Part shown: in pieces, positions 19,619-26,931 of the stretch
Position numbering within the stretch: position 1 is the first letter of the stretch
How the letters are laid out: each line of letters begins with the position of its first letter
DNA from: Pseudomonas fluorescens
GTDB lineage: Bacteria > Pseudomonadota > Gammaproteobacteria > Pseudomonadales > Pseudomonadaceae
Assembly: GCF_001623525.1 (NCBI RefSeq)
Contig: NZ_CP015225.1
Location: 496,001 to 560,000 of the forward strand
Direction: 5' to 3'
Length of the DNA stretch: 64,000 nt
Position numbers and translations under genes: made by a program
The notes under the pieces: generated by a model
Told to the model about the DNA's origin: nothing
What the model saw: the letters and a program-made list of their open reading frames with translations, nothing else
Database searches by the model: none

Positions 19619-20482
19619 TCATGACTGTCGGGCCAGCTCGATGAACGCCAGGGTGGCGGGCGAGGCCTGGCGGCTGTCCAGGACTGCCAGGCCAATCTGA
19701 CGCGGCACTCGTGGGGACAAGGGGCGGGCAACGTAACCGGGATTTCCATCGTCCGGCAACGACCCCTCGGACACCACGCTCACCGCCTCACCGCGCCTGA
19801 CGATATCCAGGGTGCTGAGCAGTTGCGAACAACGAAAACGCACATTCGGGGTCAGCCGGGCGGCATTGAACAGGCGCGAAACCAGTTCCGACGATCCGGC
19901 CTCGGTGTGCACGAAGGGGTCGTTGCACAGGTCCTTGAGGCTCAGGCTGGCCTGGGCGGTGAGGGGATGGTTAGTGGGCAGCAGGGCGACCATCTGATCT
20001 TCCATCAGCATGAACGTATCGAAACGCTCCTCGGGCAGCACCACGAAGCCGACGTCGATCCGCCGTTCGTCCAGCCATTGGAGGACCTGCCTGTCGGGCC
20101 CTTCATCGATGTGCACTTCGATGCCCGGGTGCAAGTCTCGATAGCGCCGCAGGATACCGGGCAACAGTTTCATCGATGACGTCGGCCCGAACGAGCCGAT
20201 GCGCAAGGTGCCTCGGCGCATGCCTCGGGCATCGGCGGCTTCCTGGCGCAAGGTGTTGGCCAGCCCGAGCATGGCCCGGGCCCGCAGCAGCAATTGCTGA
20301 CCAATGTCGCTGAGTTCCACCTGGGATTGATGACGCCTGAGCAATTCCACGCCCAATTCTTGTTCCAGGGACTTGATGGCGTGGGACACCGCTGACTGGC
20401 CGATGCCCAGACGCGTTGCCGCCGCCGTGAACCCCCGCAGCTCGGCGACCAGAGAGAAGATTTCGAGTTGGGTGAGGGTCAT
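19619..20482 (-). CDS. LysR-family transcriptional regulator
   Basis: A 287-residue regulator. The N-terminal winged HTH reads LEIFSLVAELRGFTAAATRLGIGQSAVSHAIKSLEQELG, followed by the linker helix and a periplasmic-binding-protein-like effector domain starting near RRGTLRIGSFGPTSS. It would normally be read divergently from the EamA transporter at 22251. The IS110 element A now lies between them. The transporter is thus a likely regulatory target, by arrangement only. Effector unknown. Confidence 0.9.
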   Translation of the reverse strand: MTLTQLEIFSLVAELRGFTAAATRLGIGQSAVSHAIKSLEQELGVELLRRHQSQVELSDIGQQLLLRARAMLGLANTLRQEAADARGMRRGTLRIGSFGPTSSMKLLPGILRRYRDLHPGIEVHIDEGPDRQVLQWLDERRIDVGFVVLPEERFDTFMLMEDQMVALLPTNHPLTAQASLSLKDLCNDPFVHTEAGSSELVSRLFNAARLTPNVRFRCSQLLSTLDIVRRGEAVSVVSEGSLPDDGNPGYVARPLSPRVPRQIGLAVLDSRQASPATLAFIELARQS

Positions 20483-20568
20483 GAGGGATTGCTCATTTTA
20501 CGATGATTAAGCATGAGGCAAACAATGCGACATCTCAACCGTGCACGGAACCGCGGTCCAGGCTTTTC

Positions 20569-20602
20569 TGTGGCGAGGGAGCTTGCTCCCGCTGGGCTGC
20601 GA
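20569..20602. repeat. Left part of a family A REP, cut by IS110 element A
   Basis: TGTGGCGAGGGAGCTTGCTC through GGGCTGCGA. The REP hairpin normally continues AGCAGCCC, which is found after the IS at 22151. The 2-bp GA at 20601-20602 recurs at 22149-22150 as the presumed core. Confidence 0.88.
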
Positions 20603-20614
20603 TATAGGTAGTCC

Positions 20615-20818
20615 GTTCCTTGCTCCCCCATACTGATACTCGCTGGAGTCCGGTTGTTGCGAGGAAGGAACATGCACCTGCGAGCTACGAATAGGGCTGC
20701 AACGCATCTCGATGATTACTGCTTCACCTTCGAGCCCAGCAGGTGCGCTTGCGCCCTCTAACGAACACTCAGGGAAAGCCGGGCACGGCTCTCTATATCG
20801 CCTTCGCTGGACGCAAGC
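20615..20818 (+). ncRNA. Predicted bridge RNA of IS110 element A
   Basis: Three helical parts can be read. A 5' stem-loop pairs GTTCCTT (20615-20621) with AAGGAAC (20665-20671). The target loop is closed by GCACCTGC (20674-20681) with GCAGGTGC (20739-20746) and by CGAA/TTCG (20688-20691, 20729-20732). Inside it, GGGCTGC (20694-20700) equals the left target at 20594-20600, and CTGCTTC (20719-20725) is complementary to GAAGCAG at 22149-22155. The donor loop is closed by GCTTGCG (20747-20753) with CGCAAGC (20812-20818) and again CGAA/TTCG. Its right guide CTATATC (20793-20799) is complementary to GATATAG at 20601-20607. The left guide CTCAGGG (20768-20774) occurs at 22139-22145, three bases out of register. 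Confidence 0.8.
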
Positions 20819-20861
20819 ATGCATGTTCCTGCATGTACTTTAGCGTCTGTGGAGGTGTGCG

Positions 20862-22130
20862 ATGCAAACGCTCTTGTCTCAGAAATTCACTGCTTATATC
20901 GGAATTGATTGGGCCGATACCAAACATGACGTCTGTTTGCAGGTTGCTGGGCAAGCCCAGCGGTGCTTCTCGGTCATCCGACACAACCCCGAAGCTATTG
21001 ATCAATGGGCTCATGCGCTGTATCAGCGTTATGGCGGTCCTATCGCCATTGCCGTGGAGTTAGACAAAGGACCGTTGATAGCGGCCCTGCAAAAATATGA
21101 TTTTTTTTGTTTGTTCCCGATCAACCCCGCCACCTTAGCCAAGCAGCGTAAGGCCTTCGTTCCCAGCGGTGCGAAGGACGATCCGAGCGATGCCCAGTGG
21201 GCACTTGAGCTATTGCTCAAGCATCCCGACAGATTTCCCCAGCAGGAGAAACAAAGTCCTGCCATACGTTCTCTGGCTAGCTTGACTGAACATCGGAGAA
21301 CCTTGGTTGATGAGCGGGTAAGAATCAGTAATCGGTTGGTTTGCATGCTCAAGCAGTACTATCCGTTGGCGCTGGAGTTGTTCCACGATCATGACACACA
21401 GGTGTTCTGTGATTTCCTGGAGCGCTGGTCGACGTTGGAAACACTTAAACGTGCTCGGCCTACAAGCGTTTTGAAGTTTCTTAACGCGCATAATGTTCGC
21501 CATGCAGAACTCAATCAGCAGCGTCTGGCCTTGATCCTCAAGGCCACGCCGCTGACAGAGGATCCGGGGATTGTTAACCCTTCAGCGCTGTATGTGCGGA
21601 CCCTGGCATCGCAACTGAGTGGGATGCTGGTGGCGATCAAGCAGTTTGATGCGGCGATCGAAGAAACGGCCAATACCCTGGCCGATTACAGCCTCTTCAA
21701 ATCCTTGCCTGGAGCCGGGCAACAGCTTGCACCACGGCTAATGGTAGCTTTTGGTGAGCAACGTGATCGCTTCAAGGATGCTGGTGCTATGCAGCGATAT
21801 GCCGGGATCGCTCCGGTTACCGAGCGCAGTGGCAAGAAGAAAATCGTTCGCTGGCGCTATCAATGTTCAACCTTTTTGCGCCAGACATTTGTCGAGTGGG
21901 CTGCCCACAGCATCAATCAATCGGTATGGGCAGGGGCGTACTATCGCCAACAGAAGGCCAAAGGCTGCTCTCATCAAGCAGCCCTGAGGGCACTGGCTTT
22001 TAAATGGATCAGGATCGTTTATCGGTGCTGGAATGCTGGATCCCAGTATGACGAGAGCGTCTATTTACAAGCCTTGGCCCGCCACGACTCGCCTTTGATA
22101 AGAGCACCGGAGGCAACGAAAGCATGTTGA
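20862..22130 (+). CDS. IS110-family transposase (DEDD/serine recombinase), element A
   Basis: A 422-residue transposase. The N-terminal RuvC-like DEDD domain shows Asp in IGIDWADTKHDV, Glu in AVELDKGP and the Asp pair in AKDDPSDAQ. A long coiled-coil linker follows. The C-terminal Transposase_20 domain has LPGAGQQLAPRL and the catalytic serine in APVTERSGKKK. GGAGG precedes the ATG. The frame looks intact, so the element may be active. In IS110 systems this protein is guided to donor and target DNA by the bridge RNA from the left end. Confidence 0.93.
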   Translation: MQTLLSQKFTAYIGIDWADTKHDVCLQVAGQAQRCFSVIRHNPEAIDQWAHALYQRYGGPIAIAVELDKGPLIAALQKYDFFCLFPINPATLAKQRKAFVPSGAKDDPSDAQWALELLLKHPDRFPQQEKQSPAIRSLASLTEHRRTLVDERVRISNRLVCMLKQYYPLALELFHDHDTQVFCDFLERWSTLETLKRARPTSVLKFLNAHNVRHAELNQQRLALILKATPLTEDPGIVNPSALYVRTLASQLSGMLVAIKQFDAAIEETANTLADYSLFKSLPGAGQQLAPRLMVAFGEQRDRFKDAGAMQRYAGIAPVTERSGKKKIVRWRYQCSTFLRQTFVEWAAHSINQSVWAGAYYRQQKAKGCSHQAALRALAFKWIRIVYRCWNAGSQYDESVYLQALARHDSPLIRAPEATKAC

Positions 22131-22150
22131 CGGAAGAGCTCAGGGCGTGA

Positions 22151-22218
22151 AGCAGCCCTCCGGGCCAAATCAGCAGGGGCCCGCTGCGCGGTCCAGCGGG
22201 AGCGAGCTCCCTCGCCAC
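22151..22218. repeat. Right part of the REPIN cut by IS110 element A
   Basis: Starts AGCAGCCC, the second arm of the broken hairpin. After a short spacer comes an inverted REP, GGTCCAGCGGGAGCGAGCTC to CGCCAC at 22218. Confidence 0.85.
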
Positions 22219-22250
22219 GGATGTCCGATTGATCTCAATGTGGTGAAATC

Positions 22251-23195
22251 ATGAAAACCCTCGAACAAACCCTCCCAACCCCATCAGACCTGCCGGTCTA
22301 CCTGAAGCTCGCCATGGTCACCATGATCTGGGGCGGGACCTTCGTCGCCGGCCGGATCCTTTCCGATGCCTTGGCGCCGATGTTTGCCGCCAGCCTGCGT
22401 TTCCTGTTGGCGAGTATCGCGCTGCTGGCGTTTCTCGCCCTGGCCGGGATCCCGCTGGCCAGGCCCAGTGTGAAGCAGGGGCTGCACTTGGCCGCGCTGG
22501 GCTTCTTCGGCATCTTTTTCTACAACCTGTGCTTCTTCTATGGCTTGCAGTACATCAACGCGTCGCGGGCTTCGCTGATCGTGGCCTTGAACCCAGCGGT
22601 GATCGGGCTGGCGTCCTGGTGGTTGTTCAAGGAGCGGTTGAGCCGCTTGAAAGTGGCGGGCATCGTGCTCTGCATCGGTGGGGCGGGGCTGGTAATCGTC
22701 AGTCGTGATCCGTCCTTGTTGCAAGGCGCCGCGCAGGGTTGGATCGGCGACCTGCTGATTTTTGGTTGCGTGCTGGGCTGGGGCATCTATTCGCTGTTTT
22801 CCAGGCGCTTGAATGACAGCCTCGGCCCCTTGCAGACCGTGACCTGGTCGATTCTGCTGGGCACGCTGATGCTGTGGCTGGCCTGCGCGGCGGCGGGCGA
22901 GATTCGTGTCGAAGCCCTGCGCGCGCTGGATTTGGAGCAATGGCTGAGCCTGTTGTACCTCGGCGTGCTGGGCTCGGCCCTGGCCTATATCGCCTGGTAT
23001 GACGGCATTCGCCGGATCGGTGCGACCCGTTCCGGGGTGTTCATCGCGCTCAATCCGTTGACGGCGGTGCTGTTGGGGGCGCTGCTGCTGGACGAACGGC
23101 TCACGGCCTTGATGTGTGTCGGCGGGGGCGTGATTCTGGTGGGCATTTTCCTGTGCAACAAACCCCTTGCGCGGTCGAAGGAAAAGGCGATTTGA
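22251..23195 (+). CDS. EamA/DMT-family transporter
   Basis: A 314-residue inner-membrane protein with ten predicted helices in two EamA repeats: the first from TMIWGGTFVAGRILSDALAP, the second from LLIFGCVLGWGIYSLFSRRL. The motif LNPAVIGLASWWLFKERLS in repeat one and LNPLTAVLLGALLLDERL in repeat two are family signatures. It probably exports a metabolite or amino acid; substrate not predictable. The start has only a weak ribosome site. The IS110 element ends 100 bases upstream and may have displaced its promoter. Confidence 0.88.
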   Translation: MKTLEQTLPTPSDLPVYLKLAMVTMIWGGTFVAGRILSDALAPMFAASLRFLLASIALLAFLALAGIPLARPSVKQGLHLAALGFFGIFFYNLCFFYGLQYINASRASLIVALNPAVIGLASWWLFKERLSRLKVAGIVLCIGGAGLVIVSRDPSLLQGAAQGWIGDLLIFGCVLGWGIYSLFSRRLNDSLGPLQTVTWSILLGTLMLWLACAAAGEIRVEALRALDLEQWLSLLYLGVLGSALAYIAWYDGIRRIGATRSGVFIALNPLTAVLLGALLLDERLTALMCVGGGVILVGIFLCNKPLARSKEKAI

Positions 23196-23302
23196 TACAG
23201 AAGGCGGACAAACCAGTTTACGCTGTGTAGAATCGGGTTACGCATATAAGAATAACGTCTTCTGGCAGCAGAAGCCTCGCCCGCAAGAGCCTTGGGTCGA
23301 CA

Positions 23303-23407
23303 ATGAAGATACTTGGGTTTCAACTGATCTATGGCGATTTCCTCGCCCGCAGCGTTCGTGGCATTTCCTGCGCGCCGCCCCGTGTCCTCAGCATCGCCAG
23401 CAACTAA
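23303..23407 (+). CDS. Candidate 34-residue small ORF upstream of hppD
   Basis: The 250-base gap before hppD holds one short frame, MKILGFQLIYGDFLARSVRG to VLSIASN, ended by TAA. It has gene-like codon use but only a weak ribosome site (TTGGGTCGACA). It could be a small protein, a leader peptide or chance. The stop is 38 bases before the hppD ATG, in T-rich sequence (ACGTTTTTTGTTAATTGACC). Confidence 0.35.
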   Translation: MKILGFQLIYGDFLARSVRGISCAPPRVLSIASN

Positions 23408-23445
23408 CGTTTTTTGTTAATTGACCCGACTGATGAGGCGCCGAC

Positions 23446-24522
23446 ATGGCAGATCTATACGAAAACCCCATGGGCCTGATGGGCTTCGAATTCATCGAAT
23501 TCGCATCCCCGACCCCCAATACCCTGGAGCCGATCTTCGAGATCATGGGCTTCACCAAAGTGGCCACCCACCGCTCCAAGGACGTGCACCTGTATCGCCA
23601 GGGCGCGATCAACCTGATCCTCAACAACGAACCCCACAGCGTGGCGTCATACTTTGCCGCCGAGCATGGTCCGTCTGTGTGCGGCATGGCGTTCCGGGTC
23701 AAGGATTCGCAAAAGGCCTACAAACGTGCCCTGGAGCTCGGCGCCCAGCCGATCCACATCGAGACCGGCCCGATGGAGCTGAACCTGCCGGCGATCAAAG
23801 GCATCGGCGGTGCGCCGCTGTACCTGATTGACCGTTTTGGCGAAGGCAGCTCGATCTATGACATCGACTTTGTGTTCATCGAGGGCGTTGACCGCAACCC
23901 GGTGGGCGCGGGCCTGAAAATCATCGACCACCTGACCCACAACGTGTATCGCGGGCGCATGGCCTACTGGGCCGGATTCTACGAGAAGCTGTTCAACTTC
24001 CGCGAGATCCGTTACTTCGACATCAAGGGCGAATACACCGGCCTGACCTCCAAGGCCATGACCGCCCCGGATGGCATGATCCGTATCCCGTTGAACGAAG
24101 AATCGTCCAAGGGCGCCGGACAGATCGAAGAGTTCCTGATGCAGTTCAATGGCGAAGGCATCCAGCACGTGGCTTTCCTCACCGATGACCTGGTCAAGAC
24201 CTGGGATCACCTGAAAAGCATCGGCATGCGCTTCATGACCGCGCCGCCGGATACTTACTACGAAATGCTCGAAGGCCGCCTGCCGAACCACGGCGAACCG
24301 GTGGATGAACTGCAATCGCGAGGCATTCTGCTGGACGGTGCTTCCGAGCAGGGCGACAAGCGCCTGTTGTTGCAGATCTTCTCGGAAACCCTGATGGGGC
24401 CGGTGTTCTTCGAATTCATCCAGCGCAAGGGCGATGATGGTTTCGGCGAAGGCAACTTCAAGGCGCTGTTCGAATCCATCGAGCGCGACCAGGTGCGCCG
24501 TGGAGTGCTGGCGACCGAGTAA
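23446..24522 (+). CDS. hppD: 4-hydroxyphenylpyruvate dioxygenase
   Basis: A 358-residue non-haem iron enzyme converting 4-hydroxyphenylpyruvate to homogentisate in tyrosine catabolism. It has two VOC-fold halves. The facial triad is His in [11 protein letters not shown], His in [11 protein letters not shown] and Glu in [15 protein letters not shown]. The C-terminal helix [13 protein letters not shown], which gates the active site, is present. Monocistronic with a strong terminator. IS110 element B follows about 80 bases downstream. Confidence 0.97.
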   Translation: MADLYENPMGLMGFEFIEFASPTPNTLEPIFEIMGFTKVATHRSKDVHLYRQGAINLILNNEPHSVASYFAAEHGPSVCGMAFRVKDSQKAYKRALELGAQPIHIETGPMELNLPAIKGIGGAPLYLIDRFGEGSSIYDIDFVFIEGVDRNPVGAGLKIIDHLTHNVYRGRMAYWAGFYEKLFNFREIRYFDIKGEYTGLTSKAMTAPDGMIRIPLNEESSKGAGQIEEFLMQFNGEGIQHVAFLTDDLVKTWDHLKSIGMRFMTAPPDTYYEMLEGRLPNHGEPVDELQSRGILLDGASEQGDKRLLLQIFSETLMGPVFFEFIQRKGDDGFGEGNFKALFESIERDQVRRGVLATE

Positions 24523-24533
24523 GGCCTGAGTGC

Positions 24534-24573
24534 AAAAAAAGCCCGCCTGGCAGTGATGCCAGGCGGGTTTTTT
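24534..24573 (+). terminator. Intrinsic terminator after hppD
   Basis: A-run, stem GCCCGCCTGGCA / TGCCAGGCGGGT, T-run of six. Confidence 0.95.
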
Positions 24574-24593
24574 CATGCCGATACAAATCCAGA

Positions 24594-24602
24594 CTGTGGG
24601 AG
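24594..24602. repeat. Left stub of a family B REP, cut by IS110 element B
   Basis: CTGTGGGAG, which in intact copies continues CGAGCTTGCTCGC. That continuation is found after the IS at 25780. AG at 24601-24602 is the presumed core. Confidence 0.85.
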
Positions 24603-24625
24603 ATTCTATGGTGCAGGACTACCCC

Positions 24626-25573
24626 CTAAATGCCTTTCGGTAAGTATTCGCTCTGGTTCTTCAGCAGGGCGAATACCACTCGGGCAAGCTTGCGGGCCAG
24701 TGCCACTAATGCTTCGGTTGTGCTGAGTCCCCGGGCCCTTAGTGCCTCATAAAAACCCTTCCATGCCGCTGTGCGCCTTGCCGACATCGCGGCGTTATGC
24801 ATCAATCGACGGGCCTCTGGGTCACCTCGCTTAGACAGGCAGCGGCGTCCCTTCTTTTTCCCTGAGTCCGATATACGCAGGTCTAGGCCCAGAAAAGCGA
24901 TGAAGGCATCGGCATTTCTGAAATCCCCACGCTGAAACGACGTGAGCAAACGGGCACCGTTCAACAGGCCAATGCCTTCGACTTTCATGCAACGCTTGAG
25001 CTGAGCGCCCAAGCCAGCGGCTTCCAACTGCGTCTGGATTGTTTTCTCGAGCAAGATCTCCAGTCGTTGCATGGCTTTTATCTGGTTCTCAAAGGCCCTT
25101 TTGAGCAACGGTTCGTTGGACCAACTTTGCTTGAGGCTGACACGCGCCTGGACCAAGGCTGCCCGACGTCGGAAGAGGCTTATAAGCCGGCAATACAAGG
25201 GCGATGGCGGGGTCCACGGGTGCAACTGGTGGCCTTCGTTGTTCAAGTAGCGAGCCAACAACCGAGCATCCAGCGCATCGGTTTTAGCGCGAACTTTCAC
25301 ACCTTTGCGGTAATGGCTGAGCTCGTAGCCGCCGATCATGTAGATCACACAGCCTTTCGCATAAGCCAGGTCGGCGAATTCCTGATGATAGATATTGGTG
25401 GCTTCGATGGCGACATCCACTGGCGCGGACAACTCCTTGAGCCACTTTTTGATCGCTGCCTTGGTGTTGGGGATCGCTTCCAGTCGATCTGTTTCTGCGT
25501 GATAAATCACCAACTCATCTTTGGCGACATCAACACCCACGATCGGCTTTGCGACAGAAACCGGCATTGCCAT
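24626..25573 (-). CDS. IS110-family transposase, element B
   Basis: A 315-residue transposase. The DEDD residues are Asp in VGVDVAKDEL, Glu in VAIEATNIYH and the Asp pair in KTDALDARL. The C-terminal Transposase_20 domain has VEGIGLLNGARLL and the probable catalytic serine in RISDSGKKKGR. GGAGG lies 7 bases before the ATG. The frame is complete. About a hundred residues shorter than the element A protein and only distantly similar, so the two elements belong to different IS110 lineages. Confidence 0.93.
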   Translation of the reverse strand: MAMPVSVAKPIVGVDVAKDELVIYHAETDRLEAIPNTKAAIKKWLKELSAPVDVAIEATNIYHQEFADLAYAKGCVIYMIGGYELSHYRKGVKVRAKTDALDARLLARYLNNEGHQLHPWTPPSPLYCRLISLFRRRAALVQARVSLKQSWSNEPLLKRAFENQIKAMQRLEILLEKTIQTQLEAAGLGAQLKRCMKVEGIGLLNGARLLTSFQRGDFRNADAFIAFLGLDLRISDSGKKKGRRCLSKRGDPEARRLMHNAAMSARRTAAWKGFYEALRARGLSTTEALVALARKLARVVFALLKNQSEYLPKGI

Positions 25574-25601
25574 TGAAAATCCTCCGGGCTAAGGTTTGAA
25601 C

Positions 25602-25766
25602 ACTTGAAGGGTTCACCCAGAGGCGCAGGCTTGTTCCTATCGTCGGTCTAGGCCAGATGCATTCTTTATCGGCGCTTGGGTGAAAGGAGGAGGGGTGAAA
25701 TCTCCCACGGTCTGTACTGCGGCTAACAGTCAGAATCGAGCTTTGTCCCTCCTCCTCCCTTCAAGT
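25602..25766 (-). ncRNA. Predicted bridge RNA of IS110 element B
   Basis: A clean three-way junction on the minus strand. The basal stem pairs ACTTGAAGGG with CCCTTCAAGT (10 bp; 25757-25766 with 25602-25611). The target arm is closed by 25747-25755 with 25686-25694 (GGAGGAGGG/CCCTCCTCC) and contains AAGCTCG (25743-25737), identical to the left target, and GTGGGAG (25708-25702), complementary to CTCCCAC of core plus right target. The donor arm is closed by TTCACCCA/TGGGTGAA (25684-25677 with 25619-25612). It holds AAAGAAT, 6 of 7 against the right-end ATAGAAT, and GAACAAG, 5 of 7 against the expected ATACAAG. Confidence 0.82.
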
Positions 25767-25779
25767 CCTACCATACAAG

Positions 25780-25858
25780 CGAGCTTGCTCGCGATAGCGG
25801 CGGCACAGCCTACATCTGCGCCAACTGATCCACCGCCATCGCGAGCAAGCTCCCACAG
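25780..25858. repeat. Remainder of the family B REPIN after IS110 element B
   Basis: CGAGCTTGCTCGCGATAGCGG, a 36-base spacer, then an inverted copy CCGCCATCGCGAGCAAGCTC ending CCCACAG at 25858. It lies downstream of the rarD stop. Confidence 0.85.
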
Positions 25859-25872
25859 GGCAGGCGGTGACC

Positions 25873-26757
25873 TTAAGTCCTGCGCTGCTGCCGCACCAGG
25901 TGCTTGAAGCCTTCGAACACCAACACCGCCACGGCCATCCAGATCGGGATATAGGTCAGCCATTCACCGGCCTTGATGCTTTCACCCAACAGCAGCGCAA
26001 CGCCCAGCAGCAACACCGGCTCAACATAACTCAACAGCCCGAACAGGCTGAACGGCAGCAATCGACTGGCGACGATGTAGGACACCAGCGCGCTGGCGCT
26101 GATCACCCCGAGCACCGGGATCAGCAGCGACAGCCATGGGTATTGATCGAAAACGTCGAGGCCCTGTTCACCGCTTTGCACGAACCACAGTGCAACGGGG
26201 AGCATCAGGGTCATGTCCAGCCAGAGTCCACCCAGGTTGTCGGTCTTGATGCGTTTGCGCAGGATGAAATAGATCGGGTAGCCAATCACCACCAGCAAGG
26301 TTGCCCAGGAAAAACCACCCACCTGGTACAACTCGTTGAACACGCCCAGGGTGGCGAAGAACACGGCGACTTTCTGCAGGTAGGAAAGACGTTCGCCATA
26401 GACGATGCGTCCGGTCAGGACCATCGACAGCGGCAACAGGAAGTACCCCAGCGACACGTCCAGGCTGTAGCCATTGAGCGGCGCCCACATGAACAGCCAC
26501 AGTTGCGCGCCCATCAGTGCCGACGAGGCTATTGCTGCGATCAACAGCCGTGGCGTGGCGATCAGGCGTTGGATCAGCGCCGTGACCAGTTTCCATTCCC
26601 GCGTCACCAGCATGAACGCGGTCATGCACGGCATCGTCAGCAGCATGCGCCAGCCGAAGATCTCCACGCCGGTCAGCGGTGAGAGCAACGAGGTGTAGTA
26701 GTACATGACGGCGAACAGCGCGGAGGCCGAGACCGATAGAGCGATGCCTTTGGACAC
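25873..26757 (-). CDS. rarD: RarD, EamA-family permease
   Basis: 294 residues from a GTG at 26757 (MSKGIALSVSASALFAVMYY), which matches the usual RarD start; a GTG at 26787 is possible but less likely. Ten membrane helices. Family marks include YYTSLLSPLTGVEIFGWRML, NELYQVGGFSWATLLVVIGYP and SYVEPVLLLGVALLLGE. RarD is linked to chloramphenicol sensitivity, but its transport substrate is unknown. Flanked on both sides by REPINs. Confidence 0.88.
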   Translation of the reverse strand: MSKGIALSVSASALFAVMYYYTSLLSPLTGVEIFGWRMLLTMPCMTAFMLVTREWKLVTALIQRLIATPRLLIAAIASSALMGAQLWLFMWAPLNGYSLDVSLGYFLLPLSMVLTGRIVYGERLSYLQKVAVFFATLGVFNELYQVGGFSWATLLVVIGYPIYFILRKRIKTDNLGGLWLDMTLMLPVALWFVQSGEQGLDVFDQYPWLSLLIPVLGVISASALVSYIVASRLLPFSLFGLLSYVEPVLLLGVALLLGESIKAGEWLTYIPIWMAVAVLVFEGFKHLVRQQRRT

Positions 26758-26791
26758 TTTTATTCTCTTGAGGGGAGCAACTAGCACCCTT

Positions 26792-26911
26792 TGTGGCGAG
26801 GGGATTTATCCCCGCTGGGGGCGAAGCCCCCGTTCGTGAAACCTGAGATTTCGTGGTGCCAGGCCCAGGGGGCTGCTTCGCAGCCCAGCGGGGATAAATC
26901 CCCTCGCCACA
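26792..26911. repeat. REPIN, family C
   Basis: TGTGGCGAGGGGATTTATCC at 26792 with hairpin GGGGGCGAAGCCCCC, and an inverted copy (GGGGATAAATCCCCTCGCCA) ending at 26911. Between rarD and the aldo/keto reductase stop. Confidence 0.9.
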
Positions 26912-26931
26912 GAGGGTGCACTTCAACGATC

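Larger units (their letters stand above)
20603..22150 (+). mobile_element. IS110-family insertion sequence (element A) inside a REP
   Basis: About 1.55 kb, with no terminal inverted repeats. It consists of a 259-bp noncoding left end, one DEDD transposase and a 20-bp right end, which is the layout of the IS110 group. Boundaries were set by joining the flanks: left GGGCTGC-GA and right GA-AGCAGCCC restore the standard REP hairpin GGGCTGCGAAGCAGCCC. The core would be GA. It carries a predicted bridge RNA at 20615-20818. It lies between the LysR regulator and its probable target transporter. Confidence 0.88.
24603..25779 (-). mobile_element. IS110-family insertion sequence (element B) inside a family B REP
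   Basis: About 1.18 kb, transposase on the minus strand. Read in its own direction it has a 204-bp noncoding left end (25574-25777) and a 23-bp right end, the IS110-group layout. Joining the flanks across the AG core (CT in its own direction, as in IS621) restores TGTGGGAGCGAGCTTGCTCG, the standard family B REP. It carries a predicted bridge RNA at 25602-25766. Distinct from element A in size, protein sequence and target. Confidence 0.88.

Noticed and set aside
20603..20861. Terminal inverted repeats for IS110 element A
   Set aside because: None could be found at the ends; IS110-group elements normally lack them.
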